Source of the DNA: CBDHEY01 sp965262305
Lineage (GTDB): Bacteria > Pseudomonadota > Gammaproteobacteria > Pseudomonadales > Cellvibrionaceae
Direction: 5' to 3'
Assembly: GCA_965262305.1 (NCBI GenBank)
Contig: CBDHEY010000002.1
Coordinates: 1,054,001 to 1,118,000 of the forward strand
DNA length: 64,000 nt
The translations under genes were made by a program, and so were the position numbers. Below the pieces are notes generated by a model. It was not told the origin of the DNA. It saw only the letters and a list, made by a program, of their open reading frames with translations, and did not search any database. Shown piece by piece: positions 17,543-26,466 of this stretch (positions are counted from its first letter, which is position 1; each line of letters opens with the position of its first letter).

Positions 17543-18448
17543 CTAGGGTGTTTCCTGCTCTATGTTGTCCAATAAAAAATCGATAAAACTTCGAACCTTT
17601 GCTGAAAGGTACTTACGGTTCGGGTAAATCAAAAATATATCGACGCTAACCGGCTCTAAATCTCGAAAGAGATAGACCAAATCACCCTTTGTCATTTCAT
17701 CACGTAAAACCAACTTGGGCACCCTCGCGATCCCTTGCCCGGCTACGCACATGGCCAACTCCATTTCGGCGCTGTTGGTAAGTAAGTGACTGTCGACCTT
17801 AACTGTGTTTTCTCGTCCGTCGTTGCTTTGATAGCGCCACATATTTTGATTCACTGTCGACCTGAAATTGATGGTTCGGTGATCCACCAGTTCGTCGGGA
17901 GAGGCAGGAGTGCCATGTTTTTCAAGGTAGCTCGGCGAAGCTATGGTTACGACCTCAACACTCGTAAGCTTGCGGGCCACCAACGTAGAGTCAGGAAGTT
18001 CATCCGAAGCGCGCAACACAAGATCATAACCGTCCTTAATCACATCGACTAGCTGGTCACTCAAATCCAACTCAACTACTACGCGCGGAAAGCGCGCCAT
18101 GTAGTCACTGAGAATTGGTCTGATCTTTGACAACGCAAAACTTACCGGGCAGCTAATTCGCAGGTTCCCTTTGGGCTCCAGTTGCTGACCAGAAAGCTGC
18201 CGCTCCACTTGCATGGCGTCATCAATGATGTTTTGACATTGACGGTAGTAAATCTCCCCTTCCGACGTTAGGCTAATTTTTCGCGTGGTTCGATTCAGCA
18301 GACGCACACCCAAGCGCAGCTCAAGCTTGTTTACTTCGTTGCTCACATACGACTTGCTGTGATTCAGCACATTTGCAGCCTCGGTAAAGCTGCGACAGTC
18401 CACGACATATTTAAAGATAACAATGCCATTCAATAGTTGAGTATCCAT
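17543..18448 (-). CDS. LysR family transcriptional regulator
   Basis: This 301-residue LysR-type regulator has the N-terminal winged helix-turn-helix (FTEAANVLNHSKSYVSNEVNKLE, then LLNRTTRKISLT) and a C-terminal periplasmic-binding-like effector domain (about 90-295). It is close to the subgroup that controls quinone and aldehyde reductases. The ATG at 18448 is preferred over an upstream TTG since the family start aligns here. It is divergent from the azoreductase gene across about 115 bases, the usual layout for a LysR regulator and its target. Confidence 0.92.
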   Translation of the reverse strand: MDTQLLNGIVIFKYVVDCRSFTEAANVLNHSKSYVSNEVNKLELRLGVRLLNRTTRKISLTSEGEIYYRQCQNIIDDAMQVERQLSGQQLEPKGNLRISCPVSFALSKIRPILSDYMARFPRVVVELDLSDQLVDVIKDGYDLVLRASDELPDSTLVARKLTSVEVVTIASPSYLEKHGTPASPDELVDHRTINFRSTVNQNMWRYQSNDGRENTVKVDSHLLTNSAEMELAMCVAGQGIARVPKLVLRDEMTKGDLVYLFRDLEPVSVDIFLIYPNRKYLSAKVRSFIDFLLDNIEQETP

Positions 18449-18562
18449 CACCTTACCCAATTAATAGCCATATAAGAACAGTCAATCCCAATCCGCTATG
18501 TTGGTCTACAAATCTGAACAATATACCCTTGGCTACCATTTCAAACAACCAAGGTACGCAAA

Positions 18563-19180
18563 GTGAAAAACGTATTGATCATCAACTCCAGCCCAACGCC
18601 AGATCAAAGTATTTCCACCCAACTAACAGCCTTCTTTCAGGCTGCGTTGTCCGAAGCTGGAGGATTCCGCATCCTCACCCGAGATCTGGGCATATCACCA
18701 CCAAACCACCTAACCAGTTTGGCGATATCCGGCTTTTTTACTGACCCCAAAGAACACAGCTGCGAACAAACAACATCGCTTGAAGAAAGCACAAGGCTTA
18801 TAAACGAACTAAAAGAAGCAGACATCATCATTATTGGCGCAGCAATGCACAACCACACAGTTACATCTGGGCTGAAAGCCTATATTGACCAAGTGACTCG
18901 TCCAGGTTTTACCTTTAAGTATGACGACGACGGCCCGCACGGACTTCTATTGGATAAGAAAATCTTTGTTATCATTTCGGCCGGTGGAGACTACAGCTCG
19001 AAGGAATCAAAGCTATCCGAGTTGGTTACGCCCGTCATTAAAGAAGCGCTAGAATTTATTGGCCTAAGTGATATCGGGTTCATTCCCGTTTACGGCACCT
19101 ATGCAACGCCCGGAGCTCTAGCCAAAAAACTAGCCAGCGCAGAAAGCCAAATCAAAGAAGCCGTTCAAAGCCTCCGCTAA
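18563..19180 (+). CDS. azoR: FMN-dependent NADH-azoreductase
   Basis: This 205-residue flavodoxin-fold reductase matches AzoR: the FMN phosphate segment NSSPTPDQSIS, the AMHNHTVTSGLKAYIDQV segment, GFTFKYDDDGPHGLL and the ISAGGDYS stretch. AzoR reduces quinones and azo compounds with NADH and protects against thiol-reactive electrophiles. The start is GTG 18563, with AAGG eight bases upstream. It is divergent from the LysR gene, its likely regulator, and is the last gene of the higher-G+C block. Confidence 0.93.
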   Translation: MKNVLIINSSPTPDQSISTQLTAFFQAALSEAGGFRILTRDLGISPPNHLTSLAISGFFTDPKEHSCEQTTSLEESTRLINELKEADIIIIGAAMHNHTVTSGLKAYIDQVTRPGFTFKYDDDGPHGLLLDKKIFVIISAGGDYSSKESKLSELVTPVIKEALEFIGLSDIGFIPVYGTYATPGALAKKLASAESQIKEAVQSLR

Positions 19181-19511
19181 ATGTCAGCGAAACCTTATTT
19201 TTACTCTCATTAAAACGCGCAAGGCAAGACTTGAGACCTCAGCGATCATTGTTACCACTAAAGGAAATCAATGGGGTCTGTCCTTTCGAGTCCTTTTGTA
19301 GTTGATTTATTTTTTGCTATTAGAGCACAAAATAGAGCGACGTAAAAAACGTCCCTTTGAGCAATTTGTATGAATAATTTCCCATATTAATCTTGTTATT
19401 TAAGCTCTATTGTATTTTTCGATTGAAATTCGACTCCTTTTTTTCAGCTCAATATTATCAACTACACTTACTGATAATCACATTTAACTTCGATATTTGT
19501 CTTTATTTTGA
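19181..19511. other. Intergenic junction region
   Basis: This 331-base region marks the return from higher-G+C DNA (to about 19.3 kb) to AT-rich DNA. A phrase ATGGGGTCTGTCCTTT at 19272-19287 resembles short dispersed sequences found near mobile elements, but I see no full element, terminal repeat or gene. The AT-rich part should carry the promoter of the kinase gene at 19512. Confidence 0.4.
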
Positions 19512-21587
19512 ATGAATATTCCACTTTCAAAGTTTAATTCTTGGATTGCTTGTCCTATTAGTGGTCAAAAGATTAAGCGTTTTGACTCTTTAGTTGATGT
19601 GTCATCCGTTTTGGGTAACATATTTAGCCTTCTAAAGGTTGGTAATAATACGATTTGTTGCTGGTTAAACCGATGCCCTGACATTGAAGAAGTTGAGCAA
19701 ATCAATGAATCAATTGAGATTGTTTTAGAGGATATTGAAGGCAAAGCAATTTTAGTGTTTTTTGTCGAGAAGTTTAACTTAAAAGCACTCAAATCCTGGG
19801 AGGAAAAAAGAGACAAACTTGATTCGAAATTCGAGCTTCAAGTTGTTATTTGCGATGAAGTTCCTGGATATAATTCAGATATCTTTACATTTTTGCCTTC
19901 TTTCGAGGCGCTTTATCAATCTGCTCCAAAATATCCAATTCAGATAAGTAAGACACTTTATTCTTCGGTTTTAGGCCGAGAAAATATTGATAGCTTTGAA
20001 TCTCTTTATTTAAAAATCGTAGAGAATTTAGGAAAAGCGGTATCACGTTTAAAGATTACCGAGGATTTCTACCGTGATTGCTTTCATAGAGCGACGAATA
20101 CAAGTAATGACTTTTTGGCCACTATGAGCCATGAAATTCGAACACCGATGAATGGTGTTATCGGAATGATTAATTTATTGCTCGAAACTCAATTAACAAG
20201 TGAACAGCTTGAATATGTCAATAGCACTAAGGAATCGGCCGAATCGTTATTGAGCATTATTAACGATATTCTAGATTATTCTAAGATTGAATCACACCAA
20301 CTTGACTTAGAGGAAATTGGGTTAAGTTTCAGTCGAATTTGTGATGACGCGATTGACTTACTTAGTTTGAGATCGGTGGAAAAGGGAATATCTATCAGTT
20401 GTCATGTGGATCATGATGTACCCAATAATTTATTAGGTGATCCTGGAAGATTTCGTCAAGTGCTTATAAATTTGTTTTCGAACGCAGTGAAATTCACAGA
20501 AAAAGGTTATGTCGAAATACTAGTTACTCGTTTAGCAGATACAAAGGATGAATTTTCAAATGTTAAGATTGAAGTGAGAGATACGGGAATCGGGATATCT
20601 GAAGGGGCGCAAGAAAAGATATTTTCATCTTTTACGCAAGAAGACGTTTCCACGACGAGGAAATATGGTGGCACCGGACTAGGTTTAGCTATCACCAAAA
20701 AGCTAGTGCTTATGATGAATGGAAGCATTGAACTGGAGTCTGAAATAGGAAAGGGCACCATTTTTACAATCATTGTGTCATTGAAAAAGGACACAAATAA
20801 ATCTGAAGACTCTCCAACATATCTAAATGGTCGGAAGATTCTTGTATTTGAAAAAGATAGTTTGTATGCAAAGAATCTTTATTTGGAATTACAAAAATTT
20901 GGGGGCAGGCCAGAGATCTATTCAGATGAAAGTTCATTTACCTCTGAATTAGAATCACACTCTTTTGATATCGTAATTTTAGATCCGCTTGACATAAATT
21001 TGGCACCTTATGAGCTAGAAATACTTGCTTCGAAATCATTGCTTATAGCGTCTGTTAGAATTGATAAATTAGCCCTTGTAAAGTCGTACCGTTCAATTGG
21101 TTTTCAAGGATTTTTATCTAAGCCATATAAGTTTTCTCAATTAAACGAAGTTATAAGCGATCTCTTGGGTGTAAAACACTACGGGACTGAGCCTGATTAT
21201 GAAGATGCTGATGTTGGTGCTAAGGGAACACGGATTCTTCTGGCTGAAGATAATCCAGTCAATCAGATAATTGCAAAAAAAGTTTTTGAAAAACTAGGAT
21301 GCACTGTTGAAGTAGCAGAAAATGGATTGGAGGCTTTTGAAAAACTGAGTCGAGAAAAACATGATATCGTTTTTATGGATTGCCAGATGCCAATACTCGA
21401 TGGGTACGATGCTACGCGTCGCATAAGAACTGAACATGTGTTTAAAGATGTTCCAATTATTGCAATGACCGCAAATGCATTGGCAGGAGACAAGGAAAAA
21501 TGTTTGGATATAGGGATGAACGATTATCTTTCGAAGCCAATAGTGGCCGACCAGATAGATACTGTACTCGCAAAGTGGAGATCTTAA
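19512..21587 (+). CDS. Soluble hybrid histidine kinase with two receiver domains
   Basis: This 691-residue kinase has no membrane segment. Residues 1-190 form a sensor region I do not recognise. HisKA carries TMSHEIRTPMNGVIG (His207), HATPase has NLFSNAVKFT (about 320), DTGIGIS and GGTGLGLAIT. A first receiver (about 441-555) is degenerate at its acidic pocket (FEKDS instead of DD) but keeps an Asp in VILDPL. The second (about 573-691) is complete: AEDN, phospho-Asp near 622 in VFMDCQMP, and SKP Lys. It is the first of three consecutive signalling genes; the next starts 19 bases after it with a strong ribosome binding site. Phosphorelay with its neighbours is inference. Confidence 0.93.
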   Translation: MNIPLSKFNSWIACPISGQKIKRFDSLVDVSSVLGNIFSLLKVGNNTICCWLNRCPDIEEVEQINESIEIVLEDIEGKAILVFFVEKFNLKALKSWEEKRDKLDSKFELQVVICDEVPGYNSDIFTFLPSFEALYQSAPKYPIQISKTLYSSVLGRENIDSFESLYLKIVENLGKAVSRLKITEDFYRDCFHRATNTSNDFLATMSHEIRTPMNGVIGMINLLLETQLTSEQLEYVNSTKESAESLLSIINDILDYSKIESHQLDLEEIGLSFSRICDDAIDLLSLRSVEKGISISCHVDHDVPNNLLGDPGRFRQVLINLFSNAVKFTEKGYVEILVTRLADTKDEFSNVKIEVRDTGIGISEGAQEKIFSSFTQEDVSTTRKYGGTGLGLAITKKLVLMMNGSIELESEIGKGTIFTIIVSLKKDTNKSEDSPTYLNGRKILVFEKDSLYAKNLYLELQKFGGRPEIYSDESSFTSELESHSFDIVILDPLDINLAPYELEILASKSLLIASVRIDKLALVKSYRSIGFQGFLSKPYKFSQLNEVISDLLGVKHYGTEPDYEDADVGAKGTRILLAEDNPVNQIIAKKVFEKLGCTVEVAENGLEAFEKLSREKHDIVFMDCQMPILDGYDATRRIRTEHVFKDVPIIAMTANALAGDKEKCLDIGMNDYLSKPIVADQIDTVLAKWRS

Positions 21588-21606
21588 TTGTGGAGGAGAC
21601 TTGTTA

Positions 21607-23820
21607 ATGACTTCGCCTAAAAAAACTCAAAATATAGGCTTATTAGTTCTTGACTTACAATTAGACTATTCTGTGAGCATAGCAAAGGGAATGGCAGAAA
21701 TTACCAAAGCTAATAACGCTAATCTTGTTATTTTTCCGATTGAACAGCCAAAAGTTGAATCAGGTTCTTCCGACGAACCTTCTGTTGTGCATGACCTTTT
21801 GAAAAGCGCCCCAATTGACGCCCTAGTGGTAGTAACAAGTTCACTTGTTAATTTTCTTTCTTTCAGTCAATTTAGTCGAGAATTGGATAAGTTAAATGAT
21901 TTACCAATTTTAAGTATTGGCGCAGAGCTTAGAAATCACCCAAGTATCGTTAACGATAATAAAATGGGATTGAAACAAGCTATATCCCACTTAATCTGTA
22001 ATTATAAATTGAGTAAAATTGCTTTCGTTCGCGGTCCATTAATGCATCCAGAAGCCGAAGAAAGATACGAGGCTTATTTGGAAACATTAAAGAAACATGG
22101 TCTAAATGTGGATATGGACTATGTTTCTGAAGGAAACTTTACTTTTGAAGCTGGCTTTGAGGCGGCAGCGAAATTTATCGCATTATCAAATGGGTTACCA
22201 GAGGCGATTGTGTGCGCTAATGATGATATGGCTTGTGGTGTTCTGCATGTTTTAGAAGAAAGGGGAATTAAGGTTCCTGAGGAAGTTGCCGTAGTCGGTT
22301 ACGATAATATTAGAGAAGCTGCTTTTACAACTCCACCTCTAAGTTCAGTTGATCAGCCTGTATTGGAAATTGGAAAGCAATCAGCGCAATTAGCATTATC
22401 AATGGCGAATGGAGAAAAAGTTAAACACCTGACTGTCGTACCTACTCGGTTTGTTCAAAGAAACTCTTGTGGAAGTGGTGTGAAGGAGCGAGACAAGCAG
22501 ACCGCAGATAGTAGTAGCGAATTGGTGGTCGTCGATTCGATCGATCAAACTAGGATTCTAGAACTCTTGGCAACATCAACGCTTAATAATTCGCAAATAG
22601 ATGAAGTTTCAAATTGGTTAAGCGGGCTTAAACTTGAAAATGATAAAGTAGATGAGATAGGAAGATTATTTTCCGAATTTTTGAATGATAGACATACTCC
22701 AGAGGAGATGAGCCAAATTGTCTCTGAGAATATCTTATTGGTGAAAAAGCTTGCAGCACAATACGATTCGGGAGGCAGATACTTACCACTTTATTATTTG
22801 CTATCTAGCATTGCAAATCAGTATTTCTACGCACAATCGGTACAGAAAGGGTTAAAAATTGATAACCGATATTTACAGTTAAGAAACCTGATTAGTCTAG
22901 CCGCAAAGAAGAGTTCGACATTTGATTTTTTTCGTTCTTTACACAAGTTTTTACACAGCATCGATTATCATTTCTTTTACATTGTTTTGTATCATAATCG
23001 TGAAAATGAGGAATCGAAAGGTAATATTGAAAAATGCAGTACAGTATTTGGTTTTAATAAAAACAATCAACTAAGTGATTTTAACAGCTACGATCACCCA
23101 CCAAATGAATTATTTCACGACGAAAAAAGCAGTCTAATTGGCGAAACGTTTAATGTGGAACCGCTGATATATCTTGGTCATTGTTTTGGCCATATATGCT
23201 ATTCCTGGGATCAGGAAGATCGTTATACCAGGCTTTCTTTTTCATCGATCATTAGTGCAAAACTTCGTTCGGATAAGTTATGGAATGATTACCTTACTTT
23301 AGAAAATGCTTTTTCTTCGAAAGGTGGCGCTCTAAATGGGTTGGGTATGGACTCAGAGTCTAGTTCATTCAATTCAGCCAGTTTGTTAGATCAGAAAGAA
23401 TTTTATATGAAAGCTGCTCGAGAGTTTGAAAATTCTAAGATTTCACATAACGTCTTGCCACTTGTCTTTGTTAAATTGGTTAATCATACGGAAATTACAG
23501 CCGAGCTCGGTGCAGAATACATTGATATTTATGTGAATTTTATATCTGATTCGTTAGTAGGATTATTTGGGGCTACTAGCCTAATTACCCGGTTAAAACC
23601 TGATATGTTTGTGGTATTATCTCCTAAAATTGATATGGAACAAATAAATATAATATTGGAGAAAATTAAAAAGAAGATTCACCAGTATAAGGACGAAGCT
23701 AATTTGGCTATTGAGCTAAAGTTAGAATCAGCGATAAATCAAATACACCCTGATTCGCATCGATCATTAGTTGACCATATTGGTGATGCAGACTACCTTC
23801 TTACTCGCATGGTTGGTTAG
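21607..23820 (+). CDS. LacI-type sugar-binding domain fused to GAF-like and degenerate GGDEF domains
   Basis: This 737-residue protein starts with a LacI/Peripla_BP_3 ligand-binding domain (about 8-285; AIVCANDDMACGVL, VAVVGYDNI, PPLSSVDQP) but has neither a DNA-binding headpiece nor a signal peptide, so it should sense a ligand in the cytoplasm. A helical region (about 300-425), a GAF-like segment (about 430-580) and a C-terminal GGDEF-like domain follow. At the signature site the last reads KPDMF near residue 664, so cyclase activity is unlikely; it may bind a nucleotide or a partner. The start is ATG 21607, set by GGAGGAG eight bases upstream, not the TTG at 21601. It lies between two hybrid kinases. 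Confidence 0.85.
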   Translation: MTSPKKTQNIGLLVLDLQLDYSVSIAKGMAEITKANNANLVIFPIEQPKVESGSSDEPSVVHDLLKSAPIDALVVVTSSLVNFLSFSQFSRELDKLNDLPILSIGAELRNHPSIVNDNKMGLKQAISHLICNYKLSKIAFVRGPLMHPEAEERYEAYLETLKKHGLNVDMDYVSEGNFTFEAGFEAAAKFIALSNGLPEAIVCANDDMACGVLHVLEERGIKVPEEVAVVGYDNIREAAFTTPPLSSVDQPVLEIGKQSAQLALSMANGEKVKHLTVVPTRFVQRNSCGSGVKERDKQTADSSSELVVVDSIDQTRILELLATSTLNNSQIDEVSNWLSGLKLENDKVDEIGRLFSEFLNDRHTPEEMSQIVSENILLVKKLAAQYDSGGRYLPLYYLLSSIANQYFYAQSVQKGLKIDNRYLQLRNLISLAAKKSSTFDFFRSLHKFLHSIDYHFFYIVLYHNRENEESKGNIEKCSTVFGFNKNNQLSDFNSYDHPPNELFHDEKSSLIGETFNVEPLIYLGHCFGHICYSWDQEDRYTRLSFSSIISAKLRSDKLWNDYLTLENAFSSKGGALNGLGMDSESSSFNSASLLDQKEFYMKAAREFENSKISHNVLPLVFVKLVNHTEITAELGAEYIDIYVNFISDSLVGLFGATSLITRLKPDMFVVLSPKIDMEQINIILEKIKKKIHQYKDEANLAIELKLESAINQIHPDSHRSLVDHIGDADYLLTRMVG

Positions 23821-23871
23821 ACATCAAATTTACTAGGAAAGAAATTTTAAAATTTAATTACGGATAACATC

Positions 23872-26268
23872 ATGAATTTAAAAATCGATACTTCTATCGG
23901 TTTTTTACGTATTGGGCTTGTTTTTTTCTTTTTCTTTACACTCAGCTTATCCTTATGGGGTAGTGAGTATATCGACATTCAAAACGATACCGATCAACCG
24001 AAGACATACTCACAAGCTATTTACCCATTATGGAAGTCCGCTGAATTATTAGAGGATTCAAGTGGTAAACTTGATATAAATGATGTGATTACTGAATCCG
24101 GTTTTGATTCTCTAAACAATCATCCACAGCTGGGTCAATCGGATTCACATTTTTGGATTAAGTTTAAGGTCGATCGAATTCTTTTCGATACACTCGACAC
24201 TTCTTACGTAATAATTGCTAATCCTATTATTGATAACCTCGAACTATATCGATATTCGCCGACTAATAGCTATAAACTGCTCTATCGCTTTGGCGATACT
24301 CAAGCGTATTCTGCTCGACCCATTGACAATCAAGATTTTCTGATTCCCTTAGATGGCCATAGTGAAGGTGATATTTATTATTTGAGAGTATGGGGAAAGT
24401 CTCCGATGATGTTACCTAGTTACATAAGTAACGAAATCGGACTTATTGAAAAATCAAATACTGACACTGCTTTTGCTTTTTTTATTTCCGGCATTATTTT
24501 ATCAATGGTGTTATACAACCTTTTCCTTTATTTTGGAACTCGTATTCCAGTTTTTGGTTGGTATGTGATTTATGTCGGAAATGTATACGCATACACATTA
24601 TTTACTTCGGGAATTGGTTTTCGCTACCTTTGGTCGTTCAGCTCTGAGGTACAAGGTTTCATTGCTTATTTATTTATTGGGTGTTTTCAGTGGGCTTCTT
24701 TTAAATTCACAAGGAGTTTTCTTAAGGTTAATCAATTTTTCCCGAAAGTCGATAAATTTCTTTTTTGGATCTCGTTTATACCGGTGGTAAGCTTGTTTTT
24801 TATACTTATTGATGTGTCGATAAGTATAAAAATATTATCGTTTACAACATTAATTATTACGGTGACGATACCAGTTGTTTCGTTAATGATTTTGAAAAAG
24901 GGATTTGTGCCAAGTGTATATTTTCTTACTAGTTGGATGTTCTTGATTATAGGGATGTCTGTATACAATTTAACGCTATTGGCTTTTCTTCCGATTAATT
25001 TTTTCACTATGCATGCTATTGAGTTAGGTGTAGCAAGTGAATCGATTTTATTGTCATTTGCTTTAGCTCATCGAATTAAATCCATGAAACAAGAAAAAGA
25101 GTTTGAAGAGTTGAAGGCACGAGAGGCTCTCGAAAAGGCGTATTTGGAAACCGAGTCTGCATTGTCTTTGGCGAAAGCCAGTAATCAGGCGAAAAATGCT
25201 TTTTTAAACAACATTAGTCACAATGTTAAAACTCCAATCCATGCTTTTTATGGAAATATAGAATTGTTATTTAATAGTAATCTCGACGATCAACAGAAGG
25301 AAAGGCTTGAATCAGCAAAGGACAATGCCATGCAGTTATTTTATTACATGGATAATTTGCTAACTTATTCAGAAATCTTAGGGAATGATATCGTACCGTT
25401 GGAGACCAAAGCGAATATTGAAAATGAAATAACTGAGATTGTTGAAACTTGGCAAAAAAATTATGATGACCGTGAGATTTTAATTTCGACCAGTTTCGAC
25501 TCTTCGTTACCGAGCACTATTTTCTGTGAATGGGTGCATGTGAGAAAAGTCCTTCGGGTGATTTTTGATAGTTTGATTGTCCGCTCTAAAACTACGTCTT
25601 TAACCCTGAGCGTGACAGGACAAATGGAGGATGTTGAGGGTTCGATTGTAGTCAGTTTAATTGGGTTAGATATTGATGAAGTTCAGGTCATCAATAATTG
25701 GGTTAAGGAAGAAATATCTGCGAATGAATGGGAAGGACTTGGATTAGAATATTATGTTGGACGAAAACTTATTGAGGTGATTGGTGCTCGCTTGATATAC
25801 GTTGCTGATAAAACTGATGGAATGCGTATAGATTTCGAATTTCCTGGTCGCCTAGCTAAAGACGAATATTCGTCAGAATCAAGAAGTAGTTTTCCAAATG
25901 TGAACGTATTAGTTGTAGATGATAATAAGGTGAATATTCAGGTTATGTGTGCAATGCTCTCAAAACTAGGTGCTAGCACAGAGTTTGCTATGTCTGGGGA
26001 GGATGCTTTAGAAAAAATTACTAGTGGAGATTATGATATCATACTTATGGATTGCTTAATGCCAGGGCTTTCAGGCCAAGAGACGGCGCAAAAGATTCGT
26101 CAGATTCATTCATCAAATCAAAACTGTCCAATTATCGCTGTTTCTGCCAATGCATCCGACAAGGATCGTGATAGCTGTTTAAAATCCGGAATGAATGATT
26201 TTATGTCAAAGCCGGTTCGGCTAGAAAAACTGGCAAAATTTCTTACTAGATGGGTACCTGAGTATTAA
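23872..26268 (+). CDS. 7TM-DISM hybrid kinase with degenerate ATPase domain and receiver
   Basis: This 798-residue membrane protein has a signal/anchor (about 10-30), an extracytoplasmic DISMED2-type domain (about 45-190), a seven-helix 7TM-DISM region (about 195-400) and a coiled coil (about 400-435). HisKA shows FLNNISHNVKTPIHAF with His450, where the usual Glu-Leu-Arg is Asn-Val-Lys. The ATPase domain lacks a recognisable N box (RVIFDSLIVRSKTT) and GxGxG loops, so autokinase activity is doubtful. A complete receiver follows (VVDDN, Asp near 726 in ILMDCLMP, SKP Lys). Third gene of the signalling cluster, 51 bases behind the second. It may receive phosphate from the first gene's kinase. Confidence 0.88.
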   Translation: MNLKIDTSIGFLRIGLVFFFFFTLSLSLWGSEYIDIQNDTDQPKTYSQAIYPLWKSAELLEDSSGKLDINDVITESGFDSLNNHPQLGQSDSHFWIKFKVDRILFDTLDTSYVIIANPIIDNLELYRYSPTNSYKLLYRFGDTQAYSARPIDNQDFLIPLDGHSEGDIYYLRVWGKSPMMLPSYISNEIGLIEKSNTDTAFAFFISGIILSMVLYNLFLYFGTRIPVFGWYVIYVGNVYAYTLFTSGIGFRYLWSFSSEVQGFIAYLFIGCFQWASFKFTRSFLKVNQFFPKVDKFLFWISFIPVVSLFFILIDVSISIKILSFTTLIITVTIPVVSLMILKKGFVPSVYFLTSWMFLIIGMSVYNLTLLAFLPINFFTMHAIELGVASESILLSFALAHRIKSMKQEKEFEELKAREALEKAYLETESALSLAKASNQAKNAFLNNISHNVKTPIHAFYGNIELLFNSNLDDQQKERLESAKDNAMQLFYYMDNLLTYSEILGNDIVPLETKANIENEITEIVETWQKNYDDREILISTSFDSSLPSTIFCEWVHVRKVLRVIFDSLIVRSKTTSLTLSVTGQMEDVEGSIVVSLIGLDIDEVQVINNWVKEEISANEWEGLGLEYYVGRKLIEVIGARLIYVADKTDGMRIDFEFPGRLAKDEYSSESRSSFPNVNVLVVDDNKVNIQVMCAMLSKLGASTEFAMSGEDALEKITSGDYDIILMDCLMPGLSGQETAQKIRQIHSSNQNCPIIAVSANASDKDRDSCLKSGMNDFMSKPVRLEKLAKFLTRWVPEY

Positions 26269-26428
26269 AAATAAGCCAATCAAAAAGCCTTGTTCGAGTA
26301 TTAGATTGTTTATACTAGCTTTCTATAAATCTAAAGAAATAGCTATCTTTTATCAGTATAATTTCAGATTAAGGCTATCTTAGTGACACTTATGAAGTGG
26401 TTGTGCTCCTTTAATTTGGATTAATACA

Positions 26429-26446
26429 CAGAGACTTTTCTCTCTG
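26429..26446 (+). promoter_or_regulatory. Hairpin just upstream of the PBP gene
   Basis: CAGAGA (26429-26434) and TCTCTG (26441-26446) form a six-base-pair stem with a CTTTTC loop. It ends 20 bases before the start codon of the transpeptidase gene and is followed by T-rich DNA. It could influence translation or act as a weak terminator. Confidence 0.35.
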
Positions 26447-26466
26447 ATTTATTCTTATAAAACTTA

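Larger units (their letters stand above)
14890..19300. other. Higher-G+C block, probable horizontally acquired segment
   Basis: Base composition changes visibly here. The DNA and codons between about 14.89 and 19.3 kb are close to half G+C, with CTG, GCC and CGC codons common, whereas both flanks are near 36-38%. The block holds six small accessory genes in mixed orientation (tautomerase, SDR, TetR, DUF1330, LysR, azoreductase) that resemble quinone/electrophile-response genes. No integrase, transposase or tRNA is seen at the edges. Boundaries are by eye. Confidence 0.6.

Noticed and set aside
19272..19300. ATGGGGTCTGTCCTTT phrase reminiscent of sequences near REP-associated transposases
   Set aside because: No transposase, stem-loop pair or second copy in the window.
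14896..19343. Imperfect direct repeat TAGGGCGACAT / TAGAGCGACGT at the two edges of the higher-G+C block
   Set aside because: Nine of eleven matches over such short sequence is expected by chance; no mobility gene supports it.
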